This document shows positions 6,409-12,527 of a DNA stretch of 23,611 nucleotides, in pieces. The stretch covers positions 1-23,611 of IMG/VR virus record IMGVR_UViG_3300037153_000663; one strand, written 5' to 3'. Every line of letters starts with the position of its first letter. Position 1 is the stretch's first letter. The translations under genes and the position numbers were made by a program. Origin of the DNA: a virus. Below the pieces are notes generated by a model that saw only the letters and a list, made by a program, of their open reading frames with translations, made no database searches and was not told where the DNA came from.

Positions 6409-6736
6409 TTAGGTTATTCTCCTTTAGCCACTCAGTAATGGGCGGTATCAGTAATTCGGCAGGTATCTCCATCACCGAATCCACTAGGGCGATCATGTCA
6501 TCGGCAATCTCAGCCGGTGTTGCATGATGCAAGTATCCTCCTATCTTAAAGGCGTCGTTTTCCTTGGCTGAGATCAGGTTTGCTCGAATCATCTGCCGAA
6601 TACCCCACTCCTCCCCGGCTATAAAAACTTCGAGCAGGAGCTTGAGAGCCCGAGTTACTTCGCTGTTACTGCTCAGGTCACTTTCCATTAGCTCCTTGGC
6701 GTCCATTAGCCGATCTATTGCGCTTTTGTCGACCAT
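6383..6736 (-). CDS. Hypothetical helical protein
   Basis: 117 residues. The ATG at 6736 has GAGGG 5 nt upstream. Composition is helical and acidic (MVDKSAIDRLMDAKELMESDLSSNSEVTRALKLLLEVFIAGEEWGIRQMI; ATPAEIADDMIALVDSVMEIPAELLIPPITEWLKENN). No catalytic or metal motif is visible. It is inside the leftward cluster of short genes. Confidence 0.65.
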   Translation of the reverse strand: MVDKSAIDRLMDAKELMESDLSSNSEVTRALKLLLEVFIAGEEWGIRQMIRANLISAKENDAFKIGGYLHHATPAEIADDMIALVDSVMEIPAELLIPPITEWLKENNLNVRDKPQA

Positions 6737-6763
6737 CTTTCCCTCGCCCGTATACGGATGTGT

Positions 6764-7000
6764 TCACGCATCCCGATCTCTAGTCTGCTCTTGTATTTTG
6801 AGAATACCATCCACAACTACCATCAACTTTTCTACAGTTCCATAGTGACTTGTCTGCACTCCATTGATCCACAGCCTGAACTCTTCTGACCCTCGGCGTG
6901 CGCGCCGGATGACGAATCGTCCAACCTTTGTCTGCAGAACCCACACATCATAGGCATTGGCCCATTTGCTCTTATCTACGAAGAGTTCGTTTTGTGACAT
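6764..7000 (-). CDS. Small hypothetical protein
   Basis: 78 residues from the ATG at 7000, with GGAG shortly upstream; a GTG at 7030 would add ten residues. Sequence KWANAYDVWVLQTKVGRFVIRRARRGSEEFRLWINGVQTSHYGTVEKLMVVVDGILKIQEQ suggests a beta sheet followed by one helix. Overlaps the upstream membrane-protein gene by 29 bp. Function unknown. Confidence 0.62.
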   Translation of the reverse strand: MSQNELFVDKSKWANAYDVWVLQTKVGRFVIRRARRGSEEFRLWINGVQTSHYGTVEKLMVVVDGILKIQEQTRDRDA

Positions 7001-7286
7001 ACACTCCATCCCCTCTGTCTTCGAGCTCACCCAAATCCACCGGCAACTCGTCCTTCTTAGCTCTCAGTCGGGCCATGGCCCATTCCTGCATTTCCAACTG
7101 CGCCGCCTTCCTGCTTGCCATCCATTCAGTGAACCAAACGAGTGGTTTCAGCACTATGACAACAACTTGGGCGATAATCATCAGGGAGATGAGAGCAATA
7201 AAGGCATAGATCGGCCCAACGATGCCCCATATGTAGAGGCTCCCAATAAGCAATCCCAGCGCGAACAACCCCTCCCGGCTAAACAT
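6972..7286 (-). CDS. Small membrane protein with two TM segments
   Basis: 104 residues from the ATG at 7286, which has GGAGG 5 nt upstream. Two hydrophobic stretches near the N-terminus (GLFALGLLIGSLYIWGIVGPIYAFIALISLMIIAQVVVIVLKPLVWF) make a likely helical hairpin in the inner membrane. The remaining 55 residues are charged (RKAAQLEMQEWAMARLRAKKDELPVDLGELEDRGDGVYVTKRTLRR) and probably cytoplasmic. Unlike a holin in context, being far from lysis genes, but that cannot be excluded. Confidence 0.68.
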   Translation of the reverse strand: MFSREGLFALGLLIGSLYIWGIVGPIYAFIALISLMIIAQVVVIVLKPLVWFTEWMASRKAAQLEMQEWAMARLRAKKDELPVDLGELEDRGDGVYVTKRTLRR

Positions 7287-7287
7287 C

Positions 7288-7578
7288 TTATCCTCCAAGG
7301 AACCATGCGACAACAAAGACCCATATCACAATAATCATAGCCATGGGAAGAAACGAAAGCCCTGGCTCTGTTGCTGGAATCTTTCTTCCACGGCCCAGTG
7401 ATTGTCGGTAGCTCAACCCGCTCCCAGGCAACCCGATTGTCATCATGGGAGAGCGTCTCCTCGTGCTGAGCAATGGCACGTTGAGCGTAAACCCTCCCCT
7501 TCTCCCGGAGCTAACGCTAACTCCGCTTTTGGAGATGTTAAATGGCCCAACTCGCTTTTGAAATCGGAAGCCCATCAT
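7288..7578 (-). CDS. DUF4236-like protein with C-terminal TM helix
   Basis: 96 residues. The N-terminal part MMGFRFQKRVGPFNISKSGVSVSSGRRGGFTLN and later TIGLPGSGLSYRQSL match the DUF4236 signature (short beta-strand protein, GFRFrK...NlSKSG.S.S.G...GtGLSY). The C-terminus is one membrane helix (FLPMAMIIVIWVFVVAWFLGG). DUF4236 proteins occur in bacteria and phages and have no settled function. ATGATG start overlaps the upstream stop. Confidence 0.78.
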   Translation of the reverse strand: MMGFRFQKRVGPFNISKSGVSVSSGRRGGFTLNVPLLSTRRRSPMMTIGLPGSGLSYRQSLGRGRKIPATEPGLSFLPMAMIIVIWVFVVAWFLGG

Positions 7579-7793
7579 GCAACCTTCTTGGTCGCCAGCC
7601 TCTTAAGCTCGGAAAGGGCGAGGTCCAAAGGAATTGATCGAATAGGTGACCAACAGAAGATAATCTCCCTAAGCGGCACCCCGGCTGCTCGCTTGGTCCT
7701 GATATATTCATACATGGCAGTCCGCATCCGCGCATCGTTGTGCGCTGTGACGTATCGTCTACCTTCATTAGTCTGTAGTTCATAGATTTGCAT
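7575..7793 (-). CDS. Small hypothetical protein
   Basis: 72 residues. GAGGAAG precedes the ATG. Sequence MQIYELQTNEGRRYVTAHNDARMRTAMYEYIRTKRAAGVPLREIIFCWSPIRSIPLDLALSELKRLATKKVA has no recognised motif. Stop codon overlaps the start of the DUF4236-like gene, so the two are coupled. Confidence 0.6.
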   Translation of the reverse strand: MQIYELQTNEGRRYVTAHNDARMRTAMYEYIRTKRAAGVPLREIIFCWSPIRSIPLDLALSELKRLATKKVA

Positions 7794-7802
7794 GTCACTT
7801 CC

Positions 7803-8051
7803 TCATGTGGCTGGAATCGGCTTTACCCACGGACATTCCCTCCGGTAGGGGCAATGAATAAGCTCGAGTGGGTAGGGCTCGAGCGTTGCGATATGGGCAA
7901 GCGTATCGATTATCTCTCGCGGATCGGTATCGATCATCGCTAGCCGATGACGGTTTAAATTTTCGATCTGAACCGAGAGCGCGTTGACGATAACGCGGTG
8001 TTCGGTTTCGGTTAGTCGGCAGCGGTATTCGATAGTAGGATCGGCGCTCAT
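7803..8051 (-). CDS. Small hypothetical protein
   Basis: 82 residues from the ATG at 8051 (MSADPTIEYRCRLTETEHRVIVNALSVQIENLNRHRLAMIDTDPREIIDTLAHI). A perfect 14-bp palindrome AGGTGATATCACCT ends 1 nt before the ATG and supplies the AGGTGAT ribosome site, so it may form a small leader hairpin or a repressor site. Helical middle, two Cys near the C-terminus (HCPYRRECPW). Function unknown. Confidence 0.6.
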   Translation of the reverse strand: MSADPTIEYRCRLTETEHRVIVNALSVQIENLNRHRLAMIDTDPREIIDTLAHIATLEPYPLELIHCPYRRECPWVKPIPAT

Positions 8052-8059
8052 AGGTGATA

Positions 8060-8314
8060 TCACCTACTCTTGGTACCCTGAACGCGGCCCTGTGCATCAC
8101 GATAGATGGTTGTTCCGTTCGAAACCGACGACGTCCCTGTCGTCACACCCCGGCTATCACGATAGATCGTCGTGCCGTTGCTCTGAGTGGCTGTGCCGAT
8201 GGTCCGGCCCTGCGCGTCCCTGTAGATCTGTTGCCCTTGGGCCTCTGCGCTGCGCAATGGCATCTGGCAGGACGTAAGCCCTGCTAGAACGAGTACTACA
8301 ATAGAAAATTTCAT
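8060..8314 (-). CDS. Small lipoprotein with YRDAQGR repeats
   Basis: 84 residues. The N-terminus MKFSIVVLVLAGLTSC is a lipoprotein signal with lipobox LTSC, so Cys16 is likely lipid-modified and the product sits in the cell envelope. The mature part is three repeats of about 20 residues: QQIYRDAQGRTIGTATQSNG, TTIYRDSRGVTTGTSSVSNG and TTIYRDAQGRVQGTKSR. Similar repeats occur in small exported proteins of alphaproteobacteria. A host-surface role such as blocking superinfection is possible but only a guess. AGGAG lies 7 nt upstream; the start overlaps the previous stop (ATGA). Confidence 0.72.
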   Translation of the reverse strand: MKFSIVVLVLAGLTSCQMPLRSAEAQGQQIYRDAQGRTIGTATQSNGTTIYRDSRGVTTGTSSVSNGTTIYRDAQGRVQGTKSR

Positions 8315-8472
8315 TTTGATCTCCTGTGCTCCTCGGCACGTTTTTTGGCAGCATCTTCAATACAGTCACGACACTGTTCCGGCATAAACGAAACTAAGGC
8401 GCGCCAGAGCGATGGCTCACCGTATCTGCGCATTTGCAGACTGGCAAGGTTAGCGAATTTTTGTTGTGTCAT
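8311..8472 (-). CDS. Small hypothetical protein
   Basis: 53 residues from the ATG at 8472, with AAGGA 8 nt upstream; a longer frame from 8505 has no such site. Sequence MTQQKFANLASLQMRRYGEPSLWRALVSFMPEQCRDCIEDAAKKRAEEHRRSK contains one CRDC pair and a basic helical tail. Stop overlaps the lipoprotein start. Confidence 0.55.
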   Translation of the reverse strand: MTQQKFANLASLQMRRYGEPSLWRALVSFMPEQCRDCIEDAAKKRAEEHRRSK

Positions 8473-8501
8473 GTTATTTTCCTTATCACAATGTGTGCAG
8501 T

Positions 8502-8645
8502 TCAATCCGGGTTATTGTCTATCCTTTGACGCAAGGCTTCGAGTTCCACACGAATTTCATCATCTGACATGTGCTCGATGGAATCTGCAGCCGCTTCGAG
8601 GAGCGCCAAAAGACGTTGAATATCATCCTGTTTGGGATTTAGCAT
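8502..8645 (-). CDS. Very small acidic helical protein
   Basis: 47 residues: MLNPKQDDIQRLLALLEAAADSIEHMSDDEIRVELEALRQRIDNNPD. Heptad-like leucines suggest a helical hairpin or coiled coil. AGGA stands only 1-2 nt before the ATG, closer than usual, so the start is less certain. It lies between two other small leftward genes with almost no spare DNA. Confidence 0.55.
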   Translation of the reverse strand: MLNPKQDDIQRLLALLEAAADSIEHMSDDEIRVELEALRQRIDNNPD

Positions 8646-8652
8646 GTCCTAT

Positions 8653-8868
8653 TCAGTTATGATCTTGGGCACTATGTCCACAAACGCACATTGCCCAATG
8701 AAACCCTGGCCACTTGTCAACTCTTGGAGCTCTCGGTGCTGATGTTGGCCGATATTGGTCGCACATGCACATACCGCATCTGTATGTGTCCTTGGTGTGG
8801 ATCTTGCACCATGTATTGTCCATAGGAAGACTTGGCCCTCGAAACTTGCATTCACACTGCGGTTCCAT
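8653..8868 (-). CDS. Cys-rich zinc-binding-like protein
   Basis: 71 residues from the ATG at 8868, with AGGAG 8 nt upstream; a GTG one codon earlier is less likely. Cys pattern: CECKF, CKIH, CGMCMCDQY and CVCGHSAQDHN. The CxCGHxxxxH ending is a recurrent metal-binding form in phage proteins, so one or two zinc sites are likely. A competing overlapping frame (8649-8855) lacks this order. It is the first gene of the leftward operon driven by the promoter at 8896-8923. Confidence 0.68.
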   Translation of the reverse strand: MEPQCECKFRGPSLPMDNTWCKIHTKDTYRCGMCMCDQYRPTSAPRAPRVDKWPGFHWAMCVCGHSAQDHN

Positions 8869-8895
8869 CACTATTCTCCTTTGCTGCTATGTAGT

Positions 8896-8923
8896 ATTAT
8901 AGCATACACCCCAGGGACTACAA
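8896..8923 (-). promoter_or_regulatory. Strong extended -10 promoter for leftward small-gene operon
   Basis: Minus strand: TTGTAG (8918-8923), 16-bp spacer ending TATGC, TATAAT (8896-8901). The TGC before the -10 gives an extended -10. It lies just downstream of the repeat array and upstream of the Cys-rich gene at 8868. Confidence 0.8.
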
Positions 8924-8949
8924 GCATCTTGTTAGGCGCTCATTTTGCT

Positions 8950-10455
8950 TGGTACACTTCGTTCTGATGGCTCGCTCTCTGTCTTTGGTGCTCTTCACTG
9001 GCATGGCTCGCTCCCTGTCCTTGGTACTCTTAGATCCAATGGCTCGCTCTTGCCATTTGGCACACTTCACGTGTTTGGCTCGCTCGTCTCATCTGGTACT
9101 CTCTTCGAAGATGGCTCGCTCTCTATCCTTGGTGCTTTCAGGTCATATGGCTCGCTCTCGGAGACTGGTATTCTCGCAACCTATGGCTCGCTCATATCTC
9201 ATGGTACTCTCCGTGGCTCTGGCTCGCTCTGCTATTATGGTGCTCTCGGTCATCATGGCTCGCTCCCACTTGATGGTACTCTCCTGGCGTTATGGCTCGC
9301 TCGTCTTGGCTGGTACTCTCCGGTTCTTTGGCTCGCTTGTCCTCACTGGTACTCTCGCTATCTATGGCTCGCTCGTCCTCTGTGGTACTCTCGAACTCCT
9401 TGGCTCGCTCCAGGTATATGGTACAACTCTCGCTACATGGCTCGCTCTTCATTCATGGTACTCTCCTATGGTCTGGCTCGCTCTTGTGCTGTGGTGCACT
9501 CTTGTCGTATGGCTCGCTCCGTTTCTTTGGTGCTCTCGCCTCTTATTGGCTCGCTCTGTGTGCATGGTACTCTCAGGTATTGTGGCTCGCTTCTCTCGAA
9601 TGGAACTCTCTAATTTTATGGCTCGCTCTATAGATATGGTACTCTTCCCCTCTTTGGCTCGCTCTCCGTCCTTTGGTACGCTCTCATATCTTGGCTCGCT
9701 CTCAAGCATTGGTGCTCTCCGGACATTTGGCTCGCTCTGTTCCTTGGGTGCTCTCAGACCCGCTGGCTCGCTCTATTCTTTTGAAACTCTCCGGATAGGT
9801 GGCTCGCTCCTTTTCTATGGCACATTCTGTTATCATGGCTCGCTCTTTGAGTCTGGTACTCTCTCCCGGCATGGCTCGCTCCGTAGATCTGGTACTCTTC
9901 CGTACTCTGGCTCGCTCATTCAATATGGTACTCTCTTTTCTATTGGCTCGCTCACGCCTTGTGGTACTCTGAAACCAAGTGGCTCGCTCTCTCGTGTGGT
10001 GCACTCTCTTTTCTGGCTCGCTCTGCTATCATGGTGCTCTCGACTATGCTGGCTCGCTCTGGCTGTCTGGTGCTCTCTTGGGAAGTGGCTCGCTTCACTC
10101 ATCTGGTACTCTACCCTATGATGGCTCGCTCTGCGCTGTTGGTGCTCTCATCTAACATGGCTCGCTCGTCGATCGTGGTACTCTTCTATCATATGGCTCG
10201 CTCTGGGGCGTTGGTGCTCTCATTTGGTATGGCTCGCTCATACCCTATTGGTACTCTCCAGTCATTTGGCTCGCTCTCCTTGTATGGTACACTCCGTAAC
10301 GTGGCTCGCTTTCAGGATATGGTATTCTCGGGTTGCATGGCTCGCTCGTCCATCGTGGTACTCTCGTTGCGATTGGCTCGCTCCGCTTCGCTGGTACTCT
10401 CTGATTACTTGGCTCGCTCTGAAGCTCTGGTACTCTCTCAGCCTTAGGCTCAAGG
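8950..10455 (-). repeat. TIGR-like dual-spacer guide RNA array (36-bp units)
   Basis: About 1.5 kb of 36-bp units. On the + strand each reads TGGCTCGCTC, 8 variable bases, TGGTACTCTC, 8 variable bases; as minus-strand RNA, GAGCGAGCCA-N8-GAGAGUACCA-N8. The first box occurs 41 times from 8968 to 10410, plus a degenerate copy (AGGCTC) at 10446. Of the 41 spacings, 34 are exactly 36; the others are 37 (five), 35 and 34. The TGGCTCGCTC box is nearly invariant (only a final T in four copies), whereas the second box varies (TGGTGCTCTC, TGGTATTCTC and others). Spacers look unrelated to one another. Unit length, dual short spacers and adjacency to a Nop/IS110-type gene match TIGR arrays, whose transcripts are processed to 36-nt tigRNAs. 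Direction is inferred from the tas gene, whose stop codon overlaps the first degenerate repeat. Confidence 0.88.
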
Positions 10456-11250
10456 CCAGTTCGGCGGTAACACTTCATGGGTGTGCCCATGATCCCTGGT
10501 CAGGATATAGGGCTTCGGTGCATCCTGCCCTGTTTCCATCTTCCACCACACCGCCTGCATGTGTGATAAGAAGATCTTGACCGCCCACCGACGTGCGCGG
10601 GCATCAATCTGTGCTGGTGGAAGCTTGCCGTTGCTCAGGTGCTTGTAGGCATCAGTATTCTTATTGAACTTTGCCTTCAGCGTTTCGGCAACAGCCGCGT
10701 TGTCACCCCGGTTATTCCTGGCTATTTCATATTCCTTGCGCTCTCGATAGAGTTTCCCGTAAAAGCACTCCTCCCTGTTACTGAACTTCATGAACGATTG
10801 CCCGATGTGCCAGCAGAGGGTTTTCAGCCCTGCATTCCAGGGCCGCTTTTGACCTTTTTCCCATTTGCTGGTAGGGTCCAATCCCGCATATCGCCAGATG
10901 TGCCCTGCCGTCGGCGCTTCCTTAATGTTGATGTGAGCCATCAACCCGGCTGCGATAACCGGGCCGATTCCGTATATGCTCTTCATCCATGTGCCGATAG
11001 GCTTGGTGTTGCTGTATCGATCCAGCGCCGCTTTCAGTTGGCTTTCCAGCATTTCATTTTGACTGAAGAACCAGGCGAGAAGAGCGTGTGGTTCGTTTTC
11101 CATGCTTCGGACTTGGTTGCCAGAACGCTTGCGGTCCTCCTGTATGATGTAGTAAGCATCAACCAAGAACCGTGCCTCTGCATCCGATAAGGTGGCAGTG
11201 GCCGAACGCAAGTCTCGCGTCAGCCGCTGTAGGGTAGGTAGATCATCCAT
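10450..11250 (-). CDS. tas: Tas-like Nop-domain protein (TIGR-associated), no nuclease domain
   Basis: 266 residues. Residues 1-85 are helical and charged. The core at 90-156 (SIYGIGPVIAAGLMAHI, then HIWRYAGLDPTSKW, KGQKRPWNAGLKTLCWHIGQSF) is the region annotated in many databases as IS116/IS110/IS902 transposase; known structural work links this fold to the Nop domain of box C/D RNPs and to Tas proteins. A second helical block follows (FYGKLYRERKEYE, 163-175; ARRWAVKIFLSHMQAVWWKM, 219-238). There is no N-terminal DEDD domain as in IS110 transposases, and no HNH or RuvC motif, so it should bind a guide RNA and a target without cutting. CAGGAG precedes the ATG, which overlaps the upstream stop (TAATG). 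The repeat array begins at its stop codon. An isolated transposase relic is the main alternative, but the array argues against it. Confidence 0.85.
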   Translation of the reverse strand: MDDLPTLQRLTRDLRSATATLSDAEARFLVDAYYIIQEDRKRSGNQVRSMENEPHALLAWFFSQNEMLESQLKAALDRYSNTKPIGTWMKSIYGIGPVIAAGLMAHINIKEAPTAGHIWRYAGLDPTSKWEKGQKRPWNAGLKTLCWHIGQSFMKFSNREECFYGKLYRERKEYEIARNNRGDNAAVAETLKAKFNKNTDAYKHLSNGKLPPAQIDARARRWAVKIFLSHMQAVWWKMETGQDAPKPYILTRDHGHTHEVLPPNWP

Positions 11251-11525
11251 TAGTGTCTCCTGTAGTTTTTGGCGTGGAAGGGATAGAACCCTTTACGAAA
11301 GGAACCATCCAGGATATCCAAGTTTTGGTGTATCCCGGCAACATCGTACATAAACAAATCCTCTGGCGCATTAAGCATTTCTTGCAGATTTAGTGGGCAA
11401 ATATCATAATGAACTATACTTATTTCACCCTTGATTTGGGATGTTCTTATGTCTATGCCTCTTTTCATGTACTCCTTTACTGCTCGAACTGCAATCAGCC
11501 TGATGAGTTGCAATGAATCTATCAT
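11250..11525 (-). CDS. Small protein co-transcribed with tas
   Basis: 91 residues from the ATG at 11525 (MIDSLQLIRLIAVRAVKEYMKRGIDIRTSQIKGEISIVHYDICPLNLQEMLNAPEDLFMYDVAGIHQNLDILDGSFRKGFYPFHAKNYRRH). AGGGG from the promoter palindrome serves as its ribosome site. Its stop shares one base with the tas start, so tas translation depends on it. I do not recognise a family: an N-terminal helix, a beta region and a basic tail are visible. It may be an accessory of the Tas system or a regulator, on position alone. Confidence 0.68.
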   Translation of the reverse strand: MIDSLQLIRLIAVRAVKEYMKRGIDIRTSQIKGEISIVHYDICPLNLQEMLNAPEDLFMYDVAGIHQNLDILDGSFRKGFYPFHAKNYRRH

Positions 11526-11530
11526 GTGTG

Positions 11531-11575
11531 GTCCCCTGTACAATGCTATTGTAGCATATGTACAGGGGACTGCAA
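11531..11575 (-). promoter_or_regulatory. tas-operon promoter inside a 40-bp palindrome
   Basis: Minus strand: TTGCAG (11570-11575), 16-bp spacer ending TATGC, TACAAT (11548-11553). Around it GTCCCCTGTACA (11531-11542) and TGTACAGGGGAC (11559-11570) are perfect 12-bp arms, and the centre ATGCTA/TAGCAT (11543-11548, 11552-11557) is a second inverted repeat. The -10 is at the dyad centre and one arm holds the ribosome site of the first gene. This fits an operator for a dimeric repressor or a leader hairpin that hides the ribosome site. Confidence 0.82.
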
Positions 11576-11578
11576 GCT

Positions 11579-12259
11579 TCAGGCAGGAACGTATTGCATT
11601 GCCTCCTTTTTCTGTTTCTCCAACTGGTTGATCGCCTTATAGCCTTCTTGCTCTGCCATCTTCATAAGTATTGGATAGCCGGTGTCGATGGAGTGCATTA
11701 TTTCTTCACTGGTTGCTTCACGTCCCTCAGCAAACCACAGTGTTCTTATTGGATCACCGATACGGAGCAAGTACCCGTCACCATCTTTATATGTTGTGAA
11801 TTTCTTCGTAACCCATAGGCAACTCACACCTGGATTTCGTCTTATCATTTCTCCAGCAGGAGAGCTAGTCTCGATTGGTAGATCCTTTTCGTTGCGCCGC
11901 ATTCTGGGTTGCGTTAAGAATGGACAAGCAGTCACACTAAATTTTGCGCATTCGAAATGACACGCTGGTTCGGAACTAGTCCGGTTGATAATACACATTG
12001 GCCCGATCACGAATGTTTTATACGCTCCCATCTGTTCACCGCAGACCCAGCAGTTATAGAACTTGATGGCGTGCATGAACTTAACTCTGTCCATGATACG
12101 AAAGTCCGGTATACCGTCACCCGGCTGACATGGTTTTCCATCCTTTAACCATTGCACGAACCATGGTACAGGATATCCATCTGGAGAAATAGGGAGCTTA
12201 GATATTCTGTGCGGTATTTCGATTGAAGACATCCGCTTGTTCAGCGCAGTTCGCACCAT
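11579..12259 (-). CDS. Conserved Cys-rich phage protein
   Basis: 226 residues from the ATG at 12259, which has GGAGAG upstream; an in-frame ATG at 12295 is possible but a TATAAT motif overlaps it. The sequence IPHRISKLPISPDGYPVPWFVQWLKDGKP, FYNCWVCGEQMGAYKTFVIGPMCIINRTSSEPACHFECAKFSVTACPFLTQPRM and NPGVSCLWVTKKF is a pattern I know from many phages and plasmids as a hypothetical protein. The Cys spacing (CWVCG, later C and ECAKFSVTACPF) implies zinc binding. Biochemical role unknown. The C-terminus is a helical Lys/Glu-rich tail. Confidence 0.75.
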   Translation of the reverse strand: MVRTALNKRMSSIEIPHRISKLPISPDGYPVPWFVQWLKDGKPCQPGDGIPDFRIMDRVKFMHAIKFYNCWVCGEQMGAYKTFVIGPMCIINRTSSEPACHFECAKFSVTACPFLTQPRMRRNEKDLPIETSSPAGEMIRRNPGVSCLWVTKKFTTYKDGDGYLLRIGDPIRTLWFAEGREATSEEIMHSIDTGYPILMKMAEQEGYKAINQLEKQKKEAMQYVPA

Positions 12260-12527
12260 TTCTCTCTCCATTTGGGCTGATGTGTTTCTACACATTATAC
12301 CTTAACGCGCGTGCGCGTAGGGGCAGTCAAAAAGGAAGGTGCCCCACTCTCGCAGGGGCTCGCGGTCCAATCAGAGAATCACTCACTTATTTCCACTCCC
12401 ACAGGAACTTCCGGACTATCCGGGCACCACAAGAGGGTTAATAAGTGAGCATAGGAGTGCGGTCCTTTAGGAGCACAGTTTCCTTGGACTGCCGGTGTTA
12501 TGACGCCACCTCCGGCTGGGCTGGCTC
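12260..12527. other. Intergenic region with inverted repeats
   Basis: No gene is supported. A 5-bp stem GCCCC/GGGGC (12341-12345, 12355-12359), followed on the minus strand by CCTTCCTTTTTG, may be a weak terminator for the AbrB-like gene. A perfect 10-bp inverted repeat CTCACTTATT (12383-12392) / AATAAGTGAG (12440-12449) encloses 47 nt. No tRNA cloverleaf is apparent. Confidence 0.45.

Noticed and set aside
8949-10121. A 390-codon rightward frame, and shorter frames on both strands, across the 36-bp array
   Set aside because: A 36-bp period keeps any frame open; the frames break where units are 34, 35 or 37 bp, the variable parts show no codon constraint, and there is no ribosome site.
8950-10455. 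CRISPR array
   Set aside because: Repeats are only 10 bp, of two alternating types, with 8-nt spacers; no cas genes are present. CRISPR repeats and spacers are normally several times longer.
10450-11250. IS110-family insertion sequence
   Set aside because: The N-terminal DEDD catalytic domain is missing and no element ends are seen; the adjoining array fits a Tas protein better.
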